From the NCBI GenBank assembly GCA_039942715.1, contig JBDVBY010000006.1:868001-932000 (forward strand): a stretch of DNA of 64,000 nt, in the 5' to 3' direction. The notes beneath the pieces were generated by a model. It saw only the letters and a program-made list of their open reading frames with translations. It did no database searches and was not told the DNA's origin. Source of the DNA: JABDJX01 sp039942715 (GTDB lineage Bacteria > Pseudomonadota > Alphaproteobacteria > Rhodobacterales > Rhodobacteraceae). A program made the position numbers and the translations under genes. Of this stretch, positions 24,785 through 33,157 are shown piece by piece (position 1 is the stretch's first letter; every line of letters starts with the position of its first letter).

Positions 24785-25776
24785 CAGAGTTTTGGTCGTC
24801 TGGGTTGCGGACGGTTGGGCATTTCCTTGAGCAATCCACCAACGCCCATGGCCGCGACCGCATCCCCATCAACAGCAATGCCCGCAGCGAGACGTTCGAG
24901 CACCCAGTCAACACCGTTAAGTGCAGGAGACCGAGCGCATCCGGGCAACCCGACAACAGGTGCACCGTTAAGCGATCCAAGAAAAATCAGATTACCCGGA
25001 TCAACCGGCATGCCAAAGCGATCAATGCGTCCTCCCGCACGCTCCACAGCACGTGGCGCAACATCGCCGCGATCGCTGGTGGCAGATGCGCCCAATATCA
25101 GGTGCAGATCAGCCGGTTTAGATAGTGCTTCGGCAACCTCACCTTCGTTGTGCGCGACGATAATGGACTCGCTCAATGCATAACCCAAGGTGGCCAACCG
25201 CGCTGCGACAACAGCCTCACCCTTGGTCAGCAAACTTTCCTTGAACCCAGGTGTGCGGGTCATGATTAACCGTGCCCGACCTCCTTTGAATGGCTTCAAA
25301 ACAAGCGGGTCGCTCCCAAGGGCGATGATCCCAGCTGCCACCAGAACTGCTTCAATCCCATAAGGAATAATCTTCACAGTAGCGATCAATTGATCTTTCT
25401 CCACGCGCATGTGATCTGGCAAAGTGGCCAAAGTCAGCCCCTCGTCAACGGCATTGAACGCGGCAATGGCGTTCGGATTTACACGCAGTACCCCGTCCTT
25501 TTCAGCCAGCAGGTTCACACGACCGGCAAGCACCGGTCCAAGAGCCAGGCCCGTACCTTGCAACGTAGCCCCGACCTTTTGCGCTGCCACGTCTTCAGAT
25601 AGATCACCGTTTTCCAATCTTGCGACGATGACATCGTCGATCCCCGCGGCGGAAAGGCTCCGCACATGCTCGCCGTCCAAGACTGTACCCTTGCGCAACA
25701 CGCCATCGCTCAGTTTGAGAGAATGCGCCAAAGTCGCGCCAACCGCTTGGGCTAAAGGCACTGGGCCAAAAATCAA
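24784..25776 (-). CDS. Molybdopterin-binding protein (MoCF-biosynthesis domain)
   Basis: A 330-residue protein related to MoeA/MogA-type domains. It begins FGPVPLAQAVGATLAHSLKL, recalling the MoeA N-terminal region, and the C-terminal half (about 175-330) carries LILGASATSDRGDVAPRAVE and VVGLPGCARSPALNGVDWVL, the molybdopterin-binding loop and the G-x-P-G-x motif. With XdhC upstream it probably serves molybdenum cofactor handling for xanthine-dehydrogenase-family enzymes, none of which is in this window. It overlaps xdhC by ATGA and the exonuclease by one base (TGATG). Confidence 0.88.
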   Translation of the reverse strand: MIFGPVPLAQAVGATLAHSLKLSDGVLRKGTVLDGEHVRSLSAAGIDDVIVARLENGDLSEDVAAQKVGATLQGTGLALGPVLAGRVNLLAEKDGVLRVNPNAIAAFNAVDEGLTLATLPDHMRVEKDQLIATVKIIPYGIEAVLVAAGIIALGSDPLVLKPFKGGRARLIMTRTPGFKESLLTKGEAVVAARLATLGYALSESIIVAHNEGEVAEALSKPADLHLILGASATSDRGDVAPRAVERAGGRIDRFGMPVDPGNLIFLGSLNGAPVVGLPGCARSPALNGVDWVLERLAAGIAVDGDAVAAMGVGGLLKEMPNRPQPRRPKL

Positions 25777-26777
25777 GGCATCACTCCAGGGCGGCTGTCT
25801 GGTCGGCGCAAACGTTCGGTCATTTCGGCCATGATTGAAACAGCAATTTCGGCCGGAGACATTGCACCAATATCAGCGCCCACCGGCCCATCAATGCGCG
25901 CTATGACATCATCAGTAACGCCCTCGTTCTTTAAAGCTGCGACACGTTTTGCGTGGGTCCGAGTCGAGCCCAAGGCGCCTATATAAAAGACCTCCGATGC
26001 CAATGCCGTCTGAAGCGCTGGCGTGTCGATCTTGGAGTCATGAGACAGCGTAACAACAGCTGTGCGCGCATCAAGGCCAAAGTCTGCCAACGCTTTGTCA
26101 GGCCAGCCTTCCAAAAACGTCTCCCCGGGAAACCGCGAAGCGGACGCGAAACTATCGCGCGGATCAACCAGCACAACGTCATAGCCCACCATCCGCGCCA
26201 TCTGCACCAAAGGCTGCGCAATATGCACCGCCCCTACGATAGCAAGGCGCAATGGCGGGTTGTGAACCGCTTGAAAAACATCCCCCTCGCGGATGGATTT
26301 ATCGGTGCGAAACCGCTCTTCCAGATCGGCGTCGCCAAGATCTCGTGGCAACAATTTCCGCGTCCAATTGGCTGTATCCACATGCCAGACCACAGGCGTT
26401 CTGTTCGCGCGCGCATCAATCAGGTCTTTGAGTTCTTCGATGGATGGACCTTGCCCAACACCAATTGGTTCGACCATCACTTCGATCTCGCCGCCACAAG
26501 CGAGGCCGACATCAAATGCATTCTCGTCGCTCACCCCAAAACTCAAAATGCGGCACGTGCCATCCTGCATGGCTTCGGTTGCCTCAAAGATCACTGCACT
26601 TTCAACGCACCCGCCCGAGACAGAGCCTTGAAACACCATGTCGCCATCAACAACCAACTGAGCACCAACAGGACGCGGCGCAGACCCCCAAGTCTTAACC
26701 ACTGTGGCCAGCGCGACCTGCTTTCCAGCGAGAGCCCATTCAAGGGCAAGTTCGGGAATGTTCTCAGGTGTTTGCAT
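25773..26777 (-). CDS. XdhC family protein (molybdenum cofactor chaperone)
   Basis: A 334-residue XdhC/CoxI protein, which in characterised members binds sulfurated molybdenum cofactor and inserts it into xanthine dehydrogenase-type enzymes. The N-terminal XdhC_CoxI part has KTWGSAPRPVGAQLVV (29-44) and QGSVSGGCVESA (50-61). The C-terminal Rossmann part has RLAIVGAVHIAQPL and YIGALGSTRTHAKR. The start ATG at 26777 fits the family; an open frame extends upstream without homology. It is the first gene of a four-gene overlapping operon. Confidence 0.93.
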   Translation of the reverse strand: MQTPENIPELALEWALAGKQVALATVVKTWGSAPRPVGAQLVVDGDMVFQGSVSGGCVESAVIFEATEAMQDGTCRILSFGVSDENAFDVGLACGGEIEVMVEPIGVGQGPSIEELKDLIDARANRTPVVWHVDTANWTRKLLPRDLGDADLEERFRTDKSIREGDVFQAVHNPPLRLAIVGAVHIAQPLVQMARMVGYDVVLVDPRDSFASASRFPGETFLEGWPDKALADFGLDARTAVVTLSHDSKIDTPALQTALASEVFYIGALGSTRTHAKRVAALKNEGVTDDVIARIDGPVGADIGAMSPAEIAVSIMAEMTERLRRPDSRPGVMP

Positions 26778-26879
26778 GGTATCATTTCTGGCGCGCTTTG
26801 AGGGGAAGTCAATGCGTGTAGGTGTCAGAGGTCTTAAGGCTTTTGGCGAAAAATACGAAACAATGCGGCAAACTCGTCC

Positions 26880-27018
26880 GGGATTTATCGCGACATGACC
26901 TCTGATCCGCCACATTCAAGCCTGATTTCAGAGCGAAACATGTATCTGACGGTGCCACATGGCATCATCATCTTCCTCCCTGAACTGGATTGGCCGTCTT
27001 CGGACGGCCATTTTTTTT
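26880..27018 (+). ncRNA. Candidate small RNA with strong terminator
   Basis: A textbook Rho-independent terminator lies on the plus strand: TGGCCGTC (26991-26998), loop TTCG, GACGGCCA (27003-27010), then eight T (27011-27018). No plus-strand gene is evident before it; both flanking genes are on the minus strand. Just upstream is CTTCCTCCCTGAA, a CU-rich anti-Shine-Dalgarno-type motif like those in Rhodobacter sRNA loops. The 5' end is a guess. A 45-codon frame from ATG 26895 runs through the terminator and is an alternative, less likely. Confidence 0.45.
26991..27018 (+). terminator. Rho-independent terminator, plus strand
   Basis: Eight perfect base pairs close a stable TTCG tetraloop and are followed directly by a run of eight T. 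The minus-strand reading has no T tract, so it acts only on a plus-strand transcript that starts upstream, between 26778 and 26990. Confidence 0.85.
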
Positions 27019-27028
27019 GCGCGAATGC

Positions 27029-27673
27029 CTAGCGTTCAAGTGCATAGTCTACGCGCAATGCGCGACGTGTTTGATCAGAGCGCGACCGCCGAGACCGGTG
27101 CAACGTCAACATCGATAAGACCAGCACATCGCCTGCAGACGCCTCAGTCACTTCGTGCTCAAATGAATCAACGACGTCTGTGATTTCAGCTTTTGAAATC
27201 TTGCCGAGCTGATGACTGCCAACTGCAATTTCCATTGCGCCGTTTTCTGCCGCCACATCATCAAGGTGCACTCTGACAAATAACATCTTTTGCAAGACAT
27301 GCTCCGGCGGCTCGCAGTGCCACTCCCCTGACTTACAAGTCCATTTGGTGAACCCAGGACAATTAGTCTTTTCTTTCATTGCGATGACCCTGTCTTGATG
27401 CCAAGGCAGAGCCCAGTTCGATTCAGGTGATTTATCAAAAACCACGATCCGTTCAGGACGCACCCCGGCGAATGTCTCGGCCAAGCTGTCGCTGACTGGC
27501 AGGTCGCAAACAGTCTGAAATAAAGCGCTTTGAGGCGAAACGCGTGCGCCGGGTTTTCCATCAACGTCAACCAGCGAACGCAAGTTTTCGAGGGAAGCAG
27601 GGTCAATTGCACCACGCAACCAAGCGCGTCCCCCACTGCGAAACTGTTCGCAAAAGTCGATGGGGACTTTCAA
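27029..27673 (-). CDS. Phytanoyl-CoA dioxygenase (PhyH) family protein
   Basis: A 214-residue Fe(II)/2-oxoglutarate dioxygenase-like protein. The iron ligands are visible: H92-x-D94 in LPWHQDRVI and H192 in LTLHRSRRSR, with an Arg about 12 residues later (RRALRVDY) for the 2-oxoglutarate carboxylate. HLDDVAAENGAMEIAVGSH is a PhyH hallmark. The substrate is unknown. A TTG start at 27673, one base after the DM13 stop, gives the best fit; the frame is open further upstream, but that part overlaps the DM13 gene. The tight junction implies translational coupling. Confidence 0.85.
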   Translation of the reverse strand: MKVPIDFCEQFRSGGRAWLRGAIDPASLENLRSLVDVDGKPGARVSPQSALFQTVCDLPVSDSLAETFAGVRPERIVVFDKSPESNWALPWHQDRVIAMKEKTNCPGFTKWTCKSGEWHCEPPEHVLQKMLFVRVHLDDVAAENGAMEIAVGSHQLGKISKAEITDVVDSFEHEVTEASAGDVLVLSMLTLHRSRRSRSDQTRRALRVDYALER

Positions 27674-27674
27674 T

Positions 27675-28151
27675 CTAACTCGGCCCAGCCAAAGCCGCGG
27701 GCGAGAAAAGAACGCCGAACTGCTCGCACCATATAACGACCGAATTATAGATCGAAATATCAGTTCCCTCTGGCACCGCATAGGCTTGGTTTCCAACGTT
27801 GCCTTTCAACTGACCAAGCGAAATCCACTGGTTTTCAGACACATCAGAAGACGACATTGGATCGGGGTGTGCAGACAGCCAAACTTCAAGATCAGGGCCG
27901 TTTGTGACTTCGAATTCTGAAAGCTGAACTTCAAATGACCCGTTCGGAAAGGTCATGATCACAGCATTCCCGCTGCCTTTGTGGCTCCGATCCGCATCGC
28001 GAAATGCGCCTGTTGCGATCACTTCGGCCTCGGCAAGTTGCTCTTCCACCACCTCATCAAATAACAGCGGCGAAAATGCGTACCACAAGAACGCGCCCAC
28101 TGGTGCACCGATGATAAAACCGAACAGGAATATTTTAATTGTACGAAACAT
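27675..28151 (-). CDS. DM13 domain protein with N-terminal membrane anchor
   Basis: A 158-residue protein: an uncleaved signal anchor (MFRTIKIFLFGFIIGAPVGA and following residues) and a DM13 domain covering about 50-155. Domain marks are NAVIMTFPNGSFEVQLSEFE, PDLEVWLSAHPDP, NQAYAVPEGTDI and the single conserved Cys in VVIWCEQFGVLFSPA. DM13 domains have been proposed to be extracytoplasmic redox modules. It should sit on the periplasmic side of the inner membrane. The PhyH gene starts one base after its stop. Confidence 0.88.
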   Translation of the reverse strand: MFRTIKIFLFGFIIGAPVGAFLWYAFSPLLFDEVVEEQLAEAEVIATGAFRDADRSHKGSGNAVIMTFPNGSFEVQLSEFEVTNGPDLEVWLSAHPDPMSSSDVSENQWISLGQLKGNVGNQAYAVPEGTDISIYNSVVIWCEQFGVLFSPAALAGPS

Positions 28152-28206
28152 GACCCCAAGCTCCTTTAAGCAAATCCTAGGCGATTAAAGGGCAGCGCTA
28201 AACCCC

Positions 28207-29418
28207 TCAGTCTAGATTCTCTAGCCAAGCGTCAAGAATCCGCCCAATCCTCTCGCCTTCAAAAATAAGCGGCGAAGATGGAGGCAGGCTTTCAGCCTTT
28301 TCCTGCCGTGCCACCGCTATCTGTGCGATACGCGCCGCTTCGCGAAAGTCACGGGTCTGCGCAAGAGCATCCACAAAAAAGGCGCGGCCCCAATCCGTCC
28401 ATTCATTTTGATCATTACAGCCAAAAGACACGTTATCAGCATCAGCCGCCGTCAAGATGAGCCGATTTGGAGCGCTAAGCGTCTCGACAAATGAGCCAGA
28501 ATAACAAGCTGAAAGTACGACAATCACGTTGTCAATGCCGGCCTCTTGCAACGCATCGTCCAAATCGACAGCCGTAAGATCACGGCTCACAACATCATAA
28601 AAGGTGGTCGAAAATATGCCTGGCGCGCCATGTGATGTCAGAAACAAGAGCGCTACGTCTTCGGGGTTCATTGCCGTTGAAATAGCCTCTAAGGCAGCGC
28701 GCAAATTGACCCGGTTCATTAAAGGATAACTTGTCAGGTCTGCATCGTCGTTGACCAGCGAGATCACACGATTTTCAGCTGCGAACCTGTCGCTTAGAGA
28801 GGCTTCTACTGCCTCAACTTCGCGACGGAACACACCTTCGTACGGATAGCCCGCGCCAAGAACGGCAAAAAGCTCTGGTGTACCGGGAATTCCTGGGCGC
28901 AGACGCGTTGTCTGCTGCTCAAGCAATTCATTTTGCGCGGCATAAATCATTTCTGTGTCAGGATCGAACAGCACCACATCATCGTTGGCTGGAGGCGTAC
29001 CAAGCGAAGCAAACCAAGGGGCCGCCACCAGTGCCGTTGGCACAATAAAGCCTGCAAAGGCCGCCAAGCCATGCCATCCGAGGCGAAAAATCAGGAATAT
29101 TAGCGCAAACACATAGGTCACACCAAATTTACGGAACATCCAATCGGCCAGACTGGTCGCATCTGACGCCGCAAGAGCGAGCATCGACAACAGGTTTCCG
29201 ATAACCAGCGCCCAAAGTACGCCGACGCATAGCTGCCAGGCCTGAGCGCTTTTGCGCATGACGACCAAAACCAACATCAATGCGACAAGGGCAAGAGCCG
29301 TGGCCCCGGCAAAGTTTTGCAGAACCTGAATATTTATCGCCGCAAAGGGCTGAAGAACTCGGTAGCTTAGCACCTGCGCAACCAACAACAGCAATGCGGG
29401 CACCAAAGCATCGTTCAT
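28207..29418 (-). CDS. Membrane-embedded C13 (legumain/caspase-like) family peptidase
   Basis: A 403-residue protein with roughly five hydrophobic helices in the first 140 residues and a soluble C13/caspase-fold domain after about 180. The catalytic pair appears as His263 in LFLTSHGAPG and Cys305 in VVLSACYSGSF, each following a hydrophobic strand as in legumain and caspases. GYPYEGVFRREVEAVEASL opens the domain. The frame is open to a TTG at 29568, but the extra 50 residues look unconserved, so I prefer ATG 29418. Substrate and the role of the membrane part are unknown. Confidence 0.82.
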   Translation of the reverse strand: MNDALVPALLLLVAQVLSYRVLQPFAAINIQVLQNFAGATALALVALMLVLVVMRKSAQAWQLCVGVLWALVIGNLLSMLALAASDATSLADWMFRKFGVTYVFALIFLIFRLGWHGLAAFAGFIVPTALVAAPWFASLGTPPANDDVVLFDPDTEMIYAAQNELLEQQTTRLRPGIPGTPELFAVLGAGYPYEGVFRREVEAVEASLSDRFAAENRVISLVNDDADLTSYPLMNRVNLRAALEAISTAMNPEDVALLFLTSHGAPGIFSTTFYDVVSRDLTAVDLDDALQEAGIDNVIVVLSACYSGSFVETLSAPNRLILTAADADNVSFGCNDQNEWTDWGRAFFVDALAQTRDFREAARIAQIAVARQEKAESLPPSSPLIFEGERIGRILDAWLENLD

Positions 29419-29680
29419 GCCATGGTGAATCAAGCGGCGGCTGCAAGAGGCGTGCCAAATCCCCAGCACAGTGGACAGATTCTCGACACTGCGCGCCAAA
29501 AGCGGCGGGTTTGGGGGTTCCGGTATTTGCACGCCTTTGGTGTTAGATCGCAAGCCCTTGCGACGCAAACTCTTTCCCTGCTTGTCGGATTTGTACCATC
29601 AGTGGTCGGGCGGGCTTCCCATAGGCCAGCGATCTGGGGTTAAATCAGTCTTGGACATCGCGCTTTTGGAGACCACTCAG
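29419..29680. promoter_or_regulatory. Divergent intergenic region, C13 peptidase / flavoprotein
   Basis: These 262 bases separate the divergent starts at 29418 and 29681 and must hold promoters for both if the shorter peptidase start is right. TTTGGAG at 29666-29672 can serve as the flavoprotein ribosome site. I see no clear operator palindrome. Confidence 0.35.
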
Positions 29681-32179
29681 ATGAAAACCCATGTCAAAGC
29701 CTTGGTCGTTGGCGGCGGAGCCGTCGGCACATCCATCGCCTATCATTTGGCCAAAGCTGGTTGGTCTGATGTCATGTTGCTTGAGCGCGACGAACTAACT
29801 TCCGGCTCAACCTGGCATGCCGCAGGCTTGCTGCCCTACTTCAACATGTCTTACGCGACGACCCACATCCACGACTACTCGATCAAGTTTTATAAAGGGC
29901 TGGAAGAAGAAACCGGTCTGAACCCCGGATTTTACGTGGTCGGCAATTTACGCATGGCACAGACCCAGGATCGCATGGACGAGTACATGCTGTATGCCTC
30001 CACCGCCGAAACCTGCAACGTGCCTTATGAATGGATGACGCCCGACGCGATCAAGGAGCGCTGGCCTTTGGTGCGCACCGAAGATCTGAAGGGTGCGATC
30101 TATCATCCCACGGATGGCTACATTAACCCCGCCGATGTCACACAGGCCATGGCCAAGGGCGCGCGTCAGTTCGGGGCAACCATCGAACGGCGCTGGCAGG
30201 TGGATGGATACGCATGGGTAGGCGACCATTGGGATGTGACCTGCACCAAGATGATCGAACAGGGCGGCAATCTGATCGCCTCTGAAGAACAGTTGGTGAT
30301 CCACGCAGAGCATGTAGTCACCGCAACAGGCAACCATGCCCAACGCACCGCGCAGCTTTTGGGCATCAAAATCCCCGCAATCCCCGTCGAGCACCAGTAC
30401 ATCGTCACCGAACCTGACCCCGCACTGGTCGAGTATCGCAAAACCCAGCCAGAGCACCCGGTTTTGCGCGACGCAGACGCCAAGTGGTATGTACGCGAGG
30501 AGCGCGGTGGTTGGATTTTGGGGCCTTACGAGGAAAACGCGCCTGCGCGTTTTAAGTACGCCGTGCCTGAAGGGTTCCGTGCCGATTTGTTCCCTCTCGA
30601 TTTGGATCGGATCGAAGAAGAATATATGTCGATGATCCACCGTATCCCATCGTCTGAAACTGTTGGACTGAAAGACGATTACAACGGTCCGATCTGCTAC
30701 ACCCCAGACGGCAACCCACTGCTCGGCCCGGCACCCGGCTTGCACAACATGTGGCTGGCTGAGGGGTTCTCCTTTGGCATCACGGCCGCCGGTGGCACCG
30801 GATATTACCTTGCGCAATTGATGGTCGAGGGCGAAGCCGAGATTGACATGGCAAGTCTTGATCCGCGCCGCTACGGGCCGTGGATGACAACCGAGTACGC
30901 CGCCACCAAGAACGAAGAGTGCTATTCACACGTTTACGTTCTGCACCACCCTGATGAGGAACGCCCCGCCGCGCGCCCATTGAAAACAGCCCCTTCGTAT
31001 GATCGTCAAAAAGCACGAGGCGCGCAATTTGGGCAAGTAAATGGATGGGAGCGTCCAAACTACTACGGCCCACTTGATGCGCCCGACAGTTTTGATCACG
31101 ATGCGCGCTCTTTCCGTCGCGGAGGCTGGTGGCAGTATGCGCACGATGAGGCCAGAGCGATCCGAGAAACTGCGGGTTTGATCGACGCCACAGCCTTCAC
31201 CAAGCATCGCATCAGCGGACCCGGCGCAACGGCATTCCTTGACTGGTTCACCACCAACAAATTGCCTCGCGTGGGCCGTATTAACCTGACCTACGCGCTG
31301 ACAAGTGCTGGCACCACGCGCACCGAATTTACAATCGTGCGCACCGCCGAGGATGATTACACGCTGATCTCTGCAGGTGCATGGCACGCCTATGATCAGG
31401 ATTTCCTCTACAAAGCGATCATGGAAAAGGAAGACGACTTCGGGCGCATCAATGAAGAAGATGTCACCACAAAATGGGGTGTTTTTGCCATCGCTGGCCC
31501 AAAATCGCGCGACATCCTGAATGAGTTGGTGCGCGATGCTGATCCCGAAACCGTTCTGTCGAACAAGCGCTTTCCGTGGCTGTCAGCGCGAGACATTGAG
31601 CTGGGCATGTGCCCCGTGCGCGCGATCCGTGTTGCCTATACCGGCGAGCTTGGTTGGGAATTACACCACCCGATGGAGATGCAAAACTACCTGTTCGATC
31701 AACTGATGATGGCAGGCGAACCGCACGGCCTAAGACTGGTCGGCGCGCGCGCCCAAAACTGGCTGCGACAAGAGAAGTCCTACCGCGCCTTTGGCACCGA
31801 GCTTGGCCGCGATGCTACACCGCTTGAGGCAGGTCTTGATCGGTTTGTTGACCTGAACAAAGATTTCCACGGCAAAGATCGCATGATGGAAACCGGCATT
31901 CGGTCTACCTGTGTAACACTCTTGATCGACGGACCTCAGGATGCCGATCCATGGGGGCGCGAGGCGCTTTATGCCGGTGACACGCGCGTTGGCCGCCTCA
32001 CCTCTGGCGGGTATTCCGCGGCCTTCGGCAAAGCCATTGGAATGGGATACGTCACCCCTGATCATGCCAAACCCGGCACCAAGCTAAAGGTCAAAATGTT
32101 CGATCAGCTTTGGGACGCAGAGGTGTGCGAAGACAGCCCCTATGACCCACAAAACGCGGTCATTCGCGTCGATGGGTAG
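29681..32179 (+). CDS. Dimethylglycine/sarcosine dehydrogenase-type FAD-GcvT protein
   Basis: An 832-residue two-part enzyme. The N-terminal DAO-type FAD domain has VVGGGAVGTSIAYHLA near residues 9-24 and TSGSTWHAAGLLPY, whose His46 aligns with the covalent flavin His of dimethylglycine and sarcosine dehydrogenases. From about residue 430 the FAO_M and GcvT folate-binding domains follow (VGRINLTYALTSAGTTRTEF, then RVAYTGELGWELHHPME and YRAFGTELGRDATP). It would oxidatively demethylate a methylated glycine and pass the C1 unit to tetrahydrofolate. Start chosen at ATG 29681 where homology begins. It may belong to glycine betaine catabolism. Confidence 0.93.
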   Translation: MKTHVKALVVGGGAVGTSIAYHLAKAGWSDVMLLERDELTSGSTWHAAGLLPYFNMSYATTHIHDYSIKFYKGLEEETGLNPGFYVVGNLRMAQTQDRMDEYMLYASTAETCNVPYEWMTPDAIKERWPLVRTEDLKGAIYHPTDGYINPADVTQAMAKGARQFGATIERRWQVDGYAWVGDHWDVTCTKMIEQGGNLIASEEQLVIHAEHVVTATGNHAQRTAQLLGIKIPAIPVEHQYIVTEPDPALVEYRKTQPEHPVLRDADAKWYVREERGGWILGPYEENAPARFKYAVPEGFRADLFPLDLDRIEEEYMSMIHRIPSSETVGLKDDYNGPICYTPDGNPLLGPAPGLHNMWLAEGFSFGITAAGGTGYYLAQLMVEGEAEIDMASLDPRRYGPWMTTEYAATKNEECYSHVYVLHHPDEERPAARPLKTAPSYDRQKARGAQFGQVNGWERPNYYGPLDAPDSFDHDARSFRRGGWWQYAHDEARAIRETAGLIDATAFTKHRISGPGATAFLDWFTTNKLPRVGRINLTYALTSAGTTRTEFTIVRTAEDDYTLISAGAWHAYDQDFLYKAIMEKEDDFGRINEEDVTTKWGVFAIAGPKSRDILNELVRDADPETVLSNKRFPWLSARDIELGMCPVRAIRVAYTGELGWELHHPMEMQNYLFDQLMMAGEPHGLRLVGARAQNWLRQEKSYRAFGTELGRDATPLEAGLDRFVDLNKDFHGKDRMMETGIRSTCVTLLIDGPQDADPWGREALYAGDTRVGRLTSGGYSAAFGKAIGMGYVTPDHAKPGTKLKVKMFDQLWDAEVCEDSPYDPQNAVIRVDG

Positions 32180-32621
32180 CGTACCCCGGATCATGTGTGT
32201 TTGCTTGGGCAATATTTGCCGCTCACCAACAGCCGAGGCCGTGCTGCGCCAGAAAAGTGGCGCACGCTTGAAGGTCGACAGTGCCGGAACCGGCGGCTGG
32301 CACATCGGTGACCCTCCTCACGGGCCGATGATCAAAGCGGCGGCTGCTCGTGGCTACGATTTGCACGATCTGCGCGGTCGCAAAGTGACTAAGCAAGACT
32401 TTGAGCGTTTTGACCTGATCCTTGCGATGGACGAGCAAAATAAGGCCGATTTAGAGGCGCTGCGACCAAACAACAATGACACGCCAGTCACGTTGATGAT
32501 GAGCTTTGCGCCCGACACTGGTGTCAGTGAGGTGCCAGACCCCTATTACACTGGTGATTTTGATCACGCACTTGATTTGATAGAAGCCGCCTCGAAAGGG
32601 CTTTTGCAGTCCCTAAACTAG
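32172..32621 (+). CDS. Low molecular weight protein tyrosine phosphatase
   Basis: A 149-residue LMW-PTP. The P-loop is C11-LGNIC-R17-S, immediately after strand RIMCV, and the general acid is the Asp of the late DPYYTGDFDHALDL segment. It starts inside the end of the flavoprotein gene (8-base overlap, ATG 32172), which is the start that aligns with the family. Members dephosphorylate tyrosine kinases or arginine-phosphorylated proteins; the partner here is unknown. It ends convergently with the next gene, overlapping by four bases. Confidence 0.94.
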   Translation: MGSVPRIMCVCLGNICRSPTAEAVLRQKSGARLKVDSAGTGGWHIGDPPHGPMIKAAAARGYDLHDLRGRKVTKQDFERFDLILAMDEQNKADLEALRPNNNDTPVTLMMSFAPDTGVSEVPDPYYTGDFDHALDLIEAASKGLLQSLN

Positions 32622-32923
32622 CGTTTTCTGCAATGTTTGCGCGCCACATCGCCAAAGGCCTGATACCGCTCCCAAAATGCCTCGTCGCGCTTGGTATCAG
32701 AACGTCGCGTCGTCTGGGCAAGGTCCGGATCCGCAAAGAAACTGGCCGCCCGTTTTTGATCGCGCCGCGACAGAGTTTGATCGGCTGCTTTTTGAATACA
32801 GCTGCATAGCGAAAGTTGCCCTGCCCCCCGGTCTGACGAAAGACAGGCGTTGCCGACTTCCTTGGCTGCAACCGAGTTTGTCGCGCCTGCCAGTAAGACT
32901 ATGAAAACAAATATAAAACGCAT
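32618..32923 (-). CDS. Small exported protein of a Rhodobacterales family, function unknown
   Basis: A 101-residue protein with a Sec signal peptide (MRFIFVFIVLLAGATNSVAA) and a helical mature part that includes Cys residues in NACLSSDRG and LCSCIQKAADQTL, then QKRAASFFADPDLAQTTRRS and DEAFWERYQAFGDVARKHC. Proteins of this type are, I believe, sometimes named 'arginine transporter', but a soluble 80-residue mature domain is not a transporter. The start at 32923 is chosen for the signal peptide; the frame runs further upstream without similarity. Confidence 0.78.
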   Translation of the reverse strand: MRFIFVFIVLLAGATNSVAAKEVGNACLSSDRGAGQLSLCSCIQKAADQTLSRRDQKRAASFFADPDLAQTTRRSDTKRDEAFWERYQAFGDVARKHCRKR

Positions 32924-33071
32924 CGATTTCTCAGGGGCTGAACCGGAATTCTGAAGGCGCTTTCGTGCGCCGCCACTCTCCAAAACCACCACAGGTTGCG
33001 CCTCGGAGCAAGACACACCTAACAATTTGCGACTCTGGGTACACATGTCTCGGCAAAAAATAGCAGATTCA

Positions 33072-33085
33072 TTACGTTTTCGTAA
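33072..33085. promoter_or_regulatory. Palindrome TTACG-TTTT-CGTAA in a divergent promoter region
   Basis: A perfect five-base-arm inverted repeat lies in the AT-rich part of the 234-base region between the divergent starts at 32923 and 33158. It could be an operator for either gene. No further copy was noticed in the window. Confidence 0.3.
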
Positions 33086-33157
33086 AATTTTAGACGCTTT
33101 TGCCCTATTAACGTCCAAAATAGATGGCTCATAAGAGCCTAACGAACGAGGCACGAT

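Noticed and set aside
25953..26801. 282-codon plus-strand frame over xdhC
   Set aside because: Antisense to conserved XdhC motifs and with no recognisable domain.
26959..27183. 74-codon plus-strand frame reading through the terminator near 27.0 kb
   Set aside because: It has no ribosome site, crosses the strong terminator and is antisense to the PhyH gene; a noncoding RNA is a better explanation.
33072..33085. Idea that the TTACG palindrome defines a known regulator site
   Set aside because: Arms are only five bases and no named consensus fits, so it is listed only as an inverted repeat.
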